Part shown: in pieces, positions 1 through 6,612 of the stretch | Numbering within the stretch: the stretch's first letter is position 1 | Layout of the letters: each line of letters starts with the position of its first letter | Origin: CAVPGH01 sp046726955 | Lineage (GTDB): Bacteria; Acidobacteriota; Vicinamibacteria; Fen-336 | Length of the DNA: 12,114 nucleotides | Direction: 5' to 3' | Assembly: GCA_046726955.1 (NCBI GenBank) | Contig: JBKPBQ010000467.1 | Span: forward strand, 1-12,114 | Position numbers and translations under genes: made by a program | The notes under the pieces: model-generated | What the model saw: the letters and a program-made list of their open reading frames with translations, nothing else | Told to the model about the DNA's origin: nothing | Databases searched by the model: none

Positions 1-47
1 CACCCTCGGGCCAAGGACCGCAACAACTGAGCGTCCCGACGCACCGT

Positions 48-76
48 TTGGACTAGCTCCGGCCGGCCCTCATAAT
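48..76 (+). promoter_or_regulatory. Candidate sigma-70-type promoter just upstream of the PBP1A gene
   Basis: TTGGAC at 48-53 and CATAAT at 71-76 are separated by exactly 17 nt. CATAAT matches the -10 consensus at five of six positions, but TTGGAC matches the -35 consensus only at TTG. Transcription would begin near 83, leaving almost no leader before the ATG at 86. The match stands out because the surroundings are very G+C rich, but two hexamers alone are weak evidence. Confidence 0.3.
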
Positions 77-85
77 CGGAGGGCA

Positions 86-2395
86 ATGGCGGTTTTCGCG
101 GCCCGCGCTCCCGCGCCCCGTATCCTCACCCTGCGCCGCGCGGTCGTGACCGCCCTCTTCGTGGGCGCCATCCTCGGCGGCGCGCTGCTCGGCGTCTTCT
201 TCGCGTTCGAGTCGGACCTGCCCCAGGTCACGTCGCTCGAGGACTTCCAGCCCAACATCATCACGCAGGTGTTCTCCGCCGACGGATCCGTGCTCGGCGA
301 GTTCGCGATCGAGAAGCGTGTCGTCGTCTCCTTCAAGGACATCCCGCCCGTCCTGCGCAACGCGATCGTCTCCGTGGAGGACGCGGACTTCTGGAAGCAC
401 ATCGGCATCAACCCCTGGCGCGTCCCCGGGGCCGCCCTCGCCAACCTGCGCTCCGGCCGCCGCGGCCAGGGGTTCTCGACCCTCACCATGCAGCTCTCGC
501 GGCTGCTCTTCCTGACGCCGGAGAAGACCTACGAGCGGAAGATCAAGGAGGTCATCCTCGCCTTCCAGATCGAGAAGAACTTCACGAAAGAGGAGATCTT
601 CACGCTCTACTGCAACCAGGTCTACTTCGGCCACGGCAACTACGGCGTCGAGGCCACCAGCCAGTTCTTCTTCGGCAAGTCGATCCAGGACCTGACGCTC
701 GCGGAGGCTGCGCTCGTGGCCGGCCTGCCCCAGAACCCGACGCGCCTCTCCCCCATCGAGCTTCCCGACCGCGCGCTCGCCCGTCGCAACCACGTGCTCG
801 ACCGGATGGCGGAGGAGAAGTACATCACCGAGGACGAGGCGGAGCAGGCCAAGAAGCTGCCTCTCGGCCTCAGGCCAAAGAAGGACCCGCCCTCGATCGC
901 TCCCCACTTCCTGGAGGAGGTCCGGAAGTACCTGGAGCGGGAGTACGGCAGCCAGCGCATCTACCAGGGCGGGCTGCGCGTCTACACGACGCTCGATCCC
1001 GCCATGCAGAGAGAGGCGGTGCGCGCCCTCCGCAAGGGGCTGCTCACGCTCGACCGCCGCGCGCGCGGCTTCGTGAAGCCGGAGGCCACGGTCCTCCGCG
1101 ACGGCGAGTTCCCCGATCCCATCCACCTCGACGAGTGGGACTGGCCGATCCGGGAGGGCGACATCGTGCGCGGCGTCGTCCTCGCCTCCGAGCGGGCGCT
1201 CGCCCTCGTGCAGATCGGCGACTACAAGGCGCGCGTGGGACCCGCGGAGATCGCCTGGACGAGGAAGACGAGCGTCGCCGAGGCTCTCCCCCGCGGCGCC
1301 ATCGCTCCCTTCGTCATCCAGTCGCTCTCCGACGAGGGCGGAAGGAAGGAAGCGAAGGTCCTCTTCGAGCAGGAGCCCAAGGTCGAGGGGGCGATGCTCG
1401 CGCTCGACGTGAAGACGGGGGCGGTCAGGGCGATGATGGGCGGCTACGACTTCGAGAAGAGCAAGTTCAACCGCGCGACCCAGGCCTGGCGCCAGGTGGG
1501 ATCGGCGTTCAAGCCGATCGTCTACGCGGCCTGCCTGGAGAAGCTGGGCTGGACGCCGTCCACGATCATCGTGGACGCGCCGCTCTCGTTTCCGAATCCC
1601 TGGAACAAGACCGTCTGGGCGCCGCAGAACTACGACTTCCGGTTCCTCGGGCCCATCCCCGTTCGCCACGCCATCGAGAACAGCCGGAACATTCCCGCGG
1701 TGAAGGCGCTGCAGGCGGTGGGGATCGAGACCGGCATCGAGTACGCGCGCAAGCTCGGCCTCGCCGGCGAGCTGCCGCCCTTCCTGCCCATCGCCCTCGG
1801 CGCGGGCGAGGCGACGCTCACGGAGATGACCGCCGCCTTCGCGACCTTCGCGAACCAGGGCCTGCGCATGAAGCCGTACCTCATCACGCGCATCACGGAC
1901 CGCGACGGGAACATCGTGGAGGAAGCGCGCCCGCAGGCCCGCGACGCGATCCGCGCGGACACGGCGTTCATCCTCACGAACCTGCTGCGCGGCGTCGTGG
2001 AGCGCGGCACGGCCGTGCGCGCGAAGTCGCTGAAGCGGCCGATCGCGGGCAAGACGGGGACCACGAACGACTTCACGGACGCCTGGTTCATCGGCTACGA
2101 GCCGTCGCTCGCCGCCGGCGTCTGGGTGGGCTTCGACGAGAAGAAGGACTCCCTCGGGAAGGACGAGACGGGCGGCCACGCGGCGCTCCCCATCTGGATG
2201 GACTTCTGGGCCGCCGTCCGCAAGGACGCGCCCATCGAGGAGTACCCGATCCCGGGCAACATCGTCTTCGTGCCGGTGGACGAGATGGGACGGCCCGGGC
2301 GTCCGGGCACGCCCGGCGTGCGCATGGAGTCCTTCGTGGCGGGCACGGAGCCTCGGGCGCTCCTCGCCGCCTCGGCGGGAGCCCCCGAGCCCTGA
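86..2395 (+). CDS. mrcA: Penicillin-binding protein 1A family: bifunctional glycosyltransferase/transpeptidase
   Basis: Class A PBP of 769 aa that polymerises lipid II into glycan strands and cross-links the stem peptides at the outer face of the inner membrane. A short cytoplasmic tail and one membrane anchor (about residues 18-40) precede a GT51 domain (about 60-235). The catalytic Glu is E98 in SVEDADF, and the second GT motif reads GFSTLTMQ, a variant of the common GGSTITQQ. An OB-like insert (about 330-430) leads into the transpeptidase domain with SxxK (S473-K476, SAFK), SxN (S533-R-N535) and KTGT (K656-T659). The length is normal for the family and all active-site motifs are present. 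ATG 86 is the only usual start in the window. GGAGG (78-82) sits only 3 nt before it, closer than ideal, and the frame stays open to the window edge. The stop overlaps the next gene by 4 nt. PBP1A fits better than 1B or 1C because of the OB insert and the overall order. Confidence 0.95.
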   Translation: MAVFAARAPAPRILTLRRAVVTALFVGAILGGALLGVFFAFESDLPQVTSLEDFQPNIITQVFSADGSVLGEFAIEKRVVVSFKDIPPVLRNAIVSVEDADFWKHIGINPWRVPGAALANLRSGRRGQGFSTLTMQLSRLLFLTPEKTYERKIKEVILAFQIEKNFTKEEIFTLYCNQVYFGHGNYGVEATSQFFFGKSIQDLTLAEAALVAGLPQNPTRLSPIELPDRALARRNHVLDRMAEEKYITEDEAEQAKKLPLGLRPKKDPPSIAPHFLEEVRKYLEREYGSQRIYQGGLRVYTTLDPAMQREAVRALRKGLLTLDRRARGFVKPEATVLRDGEFPDPIHLDEWDWPIREGDIVRGVVLASERALALVQIGDYKARVGPAEIAWTRKTSVAEALPRGAIAPFVIQSLSDEGGRKEAKVLFEQEPKVEGAMLALDVKTGAVRAMMGGYDFEKSKFNRATQAWRQVGSAFKPIVYAACLEKLGWTPSTIIVDAPLSFPNPWNKTVWAPQNYDFRFLGPIPVRHAIENSRNIPAVKALQAVGIETGIEYARKLGLAGELPPFLPIALGAGEATLTEMTAAFATFANQGLRMKPYLITRITDRDGNIVEEARPQARDAIRADTAFILTNLLRGVVERGTAVRAKSLKRPIAGKTGTTNDFTDAWFIGYEPSLAAGVWVGFDEKKDSLGKDETGGHAALPIWMDFWAAVRKDAPIEEYPIPGNIVFVPVDEMGRPGRPGTPGVRMESFVAGTEPRALLAASAGAPEP
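2377..2381 (+). promoter_or_regulatory. Ribosome binding site supporting a CTG start at 2392
   Basis: GGGAG inside the end of the PBP1A gene lies 10 nt upstream of the CTG at 2392-2394. There is no ATG, GTG or TTG in the correct frame between here and the first membrane segment of the next protein, so this site helps to choose CTG as the start. Confidence 0.45.
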
Positions 2396-4809
2396 ACGCC
2401 TACCCCTTCTTCCTGGCCGTCTTCTTCCTGAGCGGCTTCGCGGCCCTCCTCTACCAGTCGGTGTGGCAGCGGCTGCTCACCTTCTTCAGCGGAGCCGACG
2501 TCTTCTCGATCACCCTCATCGTCTCGGCGTTCATGGGCGGACTCGGCTTCGGCAGCCTCGCCGGAGGCCAGCTCGCGGACCGTCTCTCCTTTCGCCGGCG
2601 CATCGTGGCCTTCGCGCTCTCCGAGCTCGCGATCTCGATCTTCGCCTTCCTGAGCGTCTTCCTGCTCTACGACATGCTCTACCTCCGGCTCGGCCAGCGC
2701 CCGTTGCCGCTGCCCGCCGTGGCCGCCGTCCTCTTCCTGACGCTCCTCTGGCCGACCTTCTTCATGGGGCTTTCGCTGCCTCTGCTGTCGCGCGCCTTCA
2801 CCGACTCGACCGACGCCGCGCCCGCCCGCATCGGCTCGCTCTACGGGTGGAACACGCTCGGGGCCGCCGTGGGCGCGCTCGTCACGGTCTGGGTGCTCGC
2901 CCGCGCCATCGGCTTCGAGGCTTCGTTGCGCGTGGGGGCTTGCCTGAACCTGTTGTGCGCGCTGGCCGCGCTGGCCCTGCTGCCGAGGCGAACTCAACCG
3001 ACAGCCGAAGGCGCGGCGTCGGACAAAGACGCGGCGCCGGCCGCGGAACAACGATCCCCTCCCCCTACGTGGGGAGGGACAGGGTGGGGGGTCGATGAAG
3101 AAAAGGCCCCCGCACGCGGCCCCGCCTTCTGGACAGTCCTGTACGCCCTCTCCGGCTTCGTCGCCCTCGGCCTGGAGATCCTGTGGTTCCGCCTCCTCGG
3201 GACGATCCACAAGCCGAGCTCGTTCACGTTCTCGACGCTCCTCGCGATCTTCCTCGCCGGCGTCGGCGGAGGAGCGCTCCTCGGCACGCGCGCGGCTCGG
3301 CGGTCGCGGCGGCCGGCCTCCACGTTCCTCCTGCTGCAGGCGGGGATCGGCCTCTACGCCGGCCTGTCGCTCGCCCTGCTCGTAGCCGGCGTGTCCCGCG
3401 TCTCCTGGCTGCAGCCGCTCTGGGAGTACCTCGGGCAGTACGAGACGCTCGACCTCGACGACGCCATCCGCTCCGCCTTCCGCTGGCTGCGCGCGGCCGG
3501 CGACATCGCTCCCTACGCGCAGAAGCTCGCCGGGCAGCTCGCGCTGCTCTACGTCGTGGTGCCGCTCCTCGTCATCGGTCCACCCACCCTGCTCATGGGC
3601 CTCAGCTATCCCTACCTGCAGCGGGCGGTCCAGACCGATCTCGCGCTGCTCGGCCGCCGCGTCGGCGGCCTGCAGACCGCGAACATCGTGGGCTCCATGA
3701 TGGGATCGGCGCTCTGCGGTCTCGTCCTCCTCCACACGCTCGGCACGCCGGGAACGCTGTGCTTCCTGATGGCCGCGAGCGGCGTCTTCCTCTTCCTATG
3801 GTGCGCGTTCCATCTGCCGCCGCGCCGCCGGGTCGCCGGGCTCGCCCTCGCGGCCGCCTTGGTCGCGGCGGCCGTGACCGCGGTCCCGCAGGCGCCCGTC
3901 CTCTGGGCGACGCTCCACGGCACGCGACCCGACCGCATCCTGTTCGGGGAGGACGGGTCGGGGCTCTCCGTGCTGAAGGAAGAGGAGGGCCAGACGGTCG
4001 TCTACGTGGACGGACTCGGGCAGAGCCAGCTTCCCTACGGCGGCTACCACACCTTCCTCGGCACTCTGCCGGTGCTGCTCCACCCGCGGCCGGAGAGGGT
4101 GATGGCGATCGGCCTCGGCTCGGGCGACACGCTCTTCGGCCTGGGAGCACGCCGGGAGACGGTGCGTCTCGACTGCGCGGAGATCGTGAGGCCGCAGCTC
4201 GACACGCTGCGCCTCCTGGGCCGGCAGCAGCGCTACGGCGGGCTCGACGTCCTCCTCCGCGACGAGAGGGTGCGCTTCGCCTTCACCGACGGCCGCTCGT
4301 TCCTCCTGCGTTCGCCCGACCGCTTCGACGTGATCGAGGCGGACGCGTTGCGCCCGGGGACGCCCTACGTCGGGAACCTCTACTCGTACGAGTACTTCGT
4401 TCTACTTCGGCAGCGGCTCCGTCCCGGCGGCCTCGGCGTGACCTGGGCCCCCACGGCGCGGGTGAAGGGCGCCTTCCTGAAGGCGTTTCCCCACGCGCTG
4501 CAGTTCGGGGACACCATGCTCGGAAGCAACGAGCCCATCGCCTACGATCGCGAGGCGCTGCGCGCGCGCCTGTCCGATCCCTTCACACAGGCCCGCTTCG
4601 TCCGGGCCGGGATCGACCTCGACACGCTGATGGGACCCGCGCTCAACCACGCCCCGGTCGTCGCCGGCCCGGAGACGGACCGCTCGGCCCTGGTCGAGAT
4701 CGACACCGACCTCTTCCCGCGCGACGAGTACCTCACGACGCAGATGTTCTGGCCCGGCAAGACGGCGGAGGACGCGGCGCGCCCCGCCGCGCGCCCGCGC
4801 GCGCATTGA
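2392..4809 (+). CDS. Polytopic membrane protein fused to a spermidine-synthase-like domain
   Basis: The 805-aa protein has two related membrane halves (about residues 4-198 and 245-475). Both begin with a similar pattern (LSGFAALLYQ..WQRLL and LSGFVALGLE..WFRLL) and both contain an MGLS-P segment followed by a glycine-rich helix, so the membrane part looks internally duplicated. The C-terminal part (about 505-700) has the fold signature of spermidine synthases: YVDG (D540), GYH (551-553), the AdoMet-type loop GLGSGDT (574-580), an acidic residue after the next strand (E597), TDGRSFL (632-638) and EADAL with D651 in the position of the catalytic Asp. Such fused MFS/spermidine-synthase proteins are widespread, but their substrates are mostly unknown, so polyamine synthesis is not assured. 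The start is inferred as CTG 2392 in a CTGA overlap with the PBP1A stop. The next usual start (GTG 2461) would delete most of the first membrane helix. The linker (about 199-243) contains a palindromic repeat. Confidence 0.85.
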   Translation: MNAYPFFLAVFFLSGFAALLYQSVWQRLLTFFSGADVFSITLIVSAFMGGLGFGSLAGGQLADRLSFRRRIVAFALSELAISIFAFLSVFLLYDMLYLRLGQRPLPLPAVAAVLFLTLLWPTFFMGLSLPLLSRAFTDSTDAAPARIGSLYGWNTLGAAVGALVTVWVLARAIGFEASLRVGACLNLLCALAALALLPRRTQPTAEGAASDKDAAPAAEQRSPPPTWGGTGWGVDEEKAPARGPAFWTVLYALSGFVALGLEILWFRLLGTIHKPSSFTFSTLLAIFLAGVGGGALLGTRAARRSRRPASTFLLLQAGIGLYAGLSLALLVAGVSRVSWLQPLWEYLGQYETLDLDDAIRSAFRWLRAAGDIAPYAQKLAGQLALLYVVVPLLVIGPPTLLMGLSYPYLQRAVQTDLALLGRRVGGLQTANIVGSMMGSALCGLVLLHTLGTPGTLCFLMAASGVFLFLWCAFHLPPRRRVAGLALAAALVAAAVTAVPQAPVLWATLHGTRPDRILFGEDGSGLSVLKEEEGQTVVYVDGLGQSQLPYGGYHTFLGTLPVLLHPRPERVMAIGLGSGDTLFGLGARRETVRLDCAEIVRPQLDTLRLLGRQQRYGGLDVLLRDERVRFAFTDGRSFLLRSPDRFDVIEADALRPGTPYVGNLYSYEYFVLLRQRLRPGGLGVTWAPTARVKGAFLKAFPHALQFGDTMLGSNEPIAYDREALRARLSDPFTQARFVRAGIDLDTLMGPALNHAPVVAGPETDRSALVEIDTDLFPRDEYLTTQMFWPGKTAEDAARPAARPRAH
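3057..3091 (+). repeat. Palindromic G-rich repeat element inside a coding region
   Basis: CCCTCCCC (3057-3064) and GGGGAGGG (3071-3078) form a perfect 8-bp inverted repeat around a 6-nt loop, followed by a G-rich tail to 3091. In frame it encodes SPPPTWGGTGWGV within the hydrophilic linker of the fused membrane protein. The arrangement (C-rich arm, short loop, G-rich arm, AGGGTGGGGG-type tail) resembles dispersed palindromic repeats that I know from many high-G+C genomes, which often encode PPPTWGG-like peptides. Membership in such a family is a recognition call and was not checked against the rest of this genome. Confidence 0.6.
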
Positions 4810-4823
4810 CGCATACTGAGCGC

Positions 4824-5684
4824 ATGCGGCTCCGGCACGGTGCCCGGCGAGCGGCGGTCGCGGGCCTGGCGCTCCTCTTCGCCGGCCACGCCTCACCCTC
4901 GCAGGTCAAGCCGCCCGAGCCCCCGCCTGCCTTTGCCCGCTACGGCACTCCAGAGCCGCTCGACCTGTACCGCATCGCCAACAACGGCGACCAGTACCAG
5001 CGGACGAACGTCGTCACGAGCGGCGATCTCCGCGTGCTCACGTCCAGCCGGGACTACCTCGTCCTCGTCGACGGCGCGGCGCGCGTGCTCGTGATCCCCG
5101 CGGTGGGCGACGCGCACGAGGCCTCACGTGTCCTGGGCCGCCGCGTCCAGGCCACGGGCATCGTGCGCGTCCTGCCCTCGCGGCAGGAGACCGTGGCCTG
5201 CCGCGGACAACGCATGCTCGCGAGCCAGTGCGAAGACCCGGAGCTGCCGCCGCTCCCCGACGCGCGCAGCGACTGGCCGGGCGTCTCGATCTCCGTTTTC
5301 AACCTGTCCGACATCGGCACCAGCGAGGCGCGACCTGCCGGCCCCGGCGGGATCGATCTCGTCGCGCTCGCCACGGACGGCGCGCGGCACGATGGAGAGA
5401 CCGTGACGGTCGTCGGCCTCTTCGCCGGCCGCGACCTCTACGGCGACCTCCCCGCGGGCTCGGCGCGCACACAAGCCGACTGGGTGTTGAAGCTGGGCCC
5501 GAGCGCGATCTGGGTGACGGGCAAGAAGCCCGAAGGCAAGGGCTGGCGGCTCGACCCCGCCTACAAGGGAGACACCGCGCGCTGGCTCCAGGTGACCGGG
5601 CGCGTGGAGGCGCAGGGCGAGGTCACGTTCCTGCGCGCGAGCAAGGTGGCCCTCACGAGCCCGCCCAAGGACACGGACGAGTAG
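4824..5684 (+). CDS. Secreted protein of unknown function, possibly two OB-like beta domains
   Basis: The 286-aa product starts with a typical Sec signal peptide: RLRHGARR basic region, hydrophobic AVAGLALLFA, likely cleavage after A23. The mature part is rich in beta-strand patterns. Two segments (about residues 58-118 and 188-278) each contain a VxxxGxV strand pair (RVQATGIVRV and WLQVTGRVEA), which suggests tandem OB-like barrels. This is structural inference, because I do not recognise the family. Two cysteines ten residues apart (C126 and C136) could form a disulfide. ATG 4824 is 14 nt after the stop of the fused membrane protein, so it is probably co-transcribed with it and with PBP1A and may act in the envelope. 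The codon before the stop-side neighbour is also coding: its TAG is 3 nt from the stop of the convergent gene. Confidence 0.75.
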   Translation: MRLRHGARRAAVAGLALLFAGHASPSQVKPPEPPPAFARYGTPEPLDLYRIANNGDQYQRTNVVTSGDLRVLTSSRDYLVLVDGAARVLVIPAVGDAHEASRVLGRRVQATGIVRVLPSRQETVACRGQRMLASQCEDPELPPLPDARSDWPGVSISVFNLSDIGTSEARPAGPGGIDLVALATDGARHDGETVTVVGLFAGRDLYGDLPAGSARTQADWVLKLGPSAIWVTGKKPEGKGWRLDPAYKGDTARWLQVTGRVEAQGEVTFLRASKVALTSPPKDTDE

Positions 5685-5687
5685 GCT

Positions 5688-6593
5688 CTACCGCGGCCGA
5701 TAGTCGGGCGAGCGCGCCCCGCCCTTGCCGAAGGTGAGTCGCCACGACTTCTGGTCGGACAGCCGCTGGCGGTAGAGGACCCACTCTCCCGTGATGTTGG
5801 AGGCGAAGGCGATCTCCGTCCCGTCCGGCGAGTAGACGGGATCGTAGTTGAGGGCGGGCCAGTCCACGAGCACCTTCTCCTCGTCGCTTTCGATGTCGTG
5901 CTCCACGAGGCGGCTCGTGGGACGCATGTGGCCGCGGCTCACGTACACGATCTTCTTGCCGTCGCGGCTGAAGCGCGGCTCGCAGCCGCCGCTCGTGAGT
6001 CCCGAGACGCGCGACTCCTTGGCCGTGGCCACGTCGATGCGGTAGATCTGGTGGCCGATGTGGGCGTTCGACGAGTACGTGATCTGCTTCCCGTCCGGGC
6101 TCCAATGCGGGTTGCCGAGGATCACGTCGCCGTGGTCCACGAGCACGCGCGCGGCCCCGCTCGACCTGTCCATCACGAACAGCTTCTCGTGGCCTTCGAT
6201 GTACGACAGAAACGCGATCTGCCGGTCGTCGGGCGAGGGGTCGGACTGGAACTCGCGCGCGTCGTTCGTCCGGAGCCGCCGCAGGCCGCTGCCGTCCGCC
6301 TGCATCTCCCAGAGCTGCCACTCCCCGGTGCGCTCGGAGTTGAAGACGATCCGCTTGCCGTCGGAAGTCCAGCGCGGCATGCCGTCGCCCCGCGGCTCGT
6401 CGGTAAGGCGCCGCTCGACGCCCCCGCCCGCGGGGATCACGTAGATGTCGGTGTTGCCGTCCACGTCCTTCTCGTAGGCGATCTCGGCGGAGAGACTGCC
6501 GCTCGCCGCCGTCGCGGGAGGCGCCGACGAGGCCCGGCGTTCGCAGCCGCCGGCGAGGAGGACGACCAGGCAGAGACCCAGGACCGCGCGCAC
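5688..6593 (-). CDS. TolB-like WD40/PD40 beta-propeller lipoprotein
   Basis: The 301-aa protein has a short hydrophobic leader ending in LAGGC (C17), a lipobox-like site, so it is probably lipid-anchored in the periplasm. The rest is built of PD40-type propeller blades with the repeated pattern P-x-[WFY]-S-x-DG-x-x-I: MPRWTSDGKRIVF, DPSPDDRQIAF, NPHWSPDGKQITY, EPRFSRDGKKIVY and DPVYSPDGTEIAF. Together with the first strand pair (EIAYEKDVDGNTDIYVI) this suggests a six-bladed propeller like the C-terminal domain of TolB. It lacks the N-terminal TolB domain and no pal or tolA gene is near, so it should not be named tolB. Such domains usually bind proteins or peptides. Start is GTG 6593 with GGAG (6600-6603) 6 nt upstream. 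It follows prfB by 19 nt and is probably the last gene of that operon; as a lipoprotein it would be a substrate of the co-encoded Lnt. Confidence 0.85.
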   Translation of the reverse strand: MRAVLGLCLVVLLAGGCERRASSAPPATAASGSLSAEIAYEKDVDGNTDIYVIPAGGGVERRLTDEPRGDGMPRWTSDGKRIVFNSERTGEWQLWEMQADGSGLRRLRTNDAREFQSDPSPDDRQIAFLSYIEGHEKLFVMDRSSGAARVLVDHGDVILGNPHWSPDGKQITYSSNAHIGHQIYRIDVATAKESRVSGLTSGGCEPRFSRDGKKIVYVSRGHMRPTSRLVEHDIESDEEKVLVDWPALNYDPVYSPDGTEIAFASNITGEWVLYRQRLSDQKSWRLTFGKGGARSPDYRPR

Positions 6594-6612
6594 GAGCTTC
6601 TCCGTCCTGCCC

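Noticed and set aside
1..30. Nine codons ending in TGA (HPRAKDRNN) as the end of an upstream gene
   Set aside because: Far too short to support a gene; a stop in one of three frames is expected by chance.
53..2179. Long open frame (708 codons) on the - strand opposite the PBP1A gene
   Set aside because: It is rich in Arg, Gly, Ala and Asp/Glu with no domain pattern, and it mirrors the G/C third positions of a certain gene. In 70% G+C DNA such antisense frames are expected.
1135..2391. Upstream extension of the fused membrane protein frame through the PBP1A gene
   Set aside because: The translation is Arg/Gly/Ala-rich low-complexity sequence without membrane helices. Homologous sequence begins only at about 2395.
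2095..3735. Long - strand frame (546 codons) opposite the PBP1A end and the fused protein
   Set aside because: Charged, Glu/Arg/Gly-rich shadow; the real proteins on the + strand in this region have clear motifs.
4786..4805. Alternating CG/GC run at the end of the fused protein gene as a structural or regulatory element
   Set aside because: It encodes the Ala/Arg-rich C-terminus and is explained by composition. No symmetric stem with a T-run follows.
3183..4823. Upstream extension of the secreted protein frame
   Set aside because: It is a shadow of the fused membrane protein. A proper signal peptide starts at ATG 4824.
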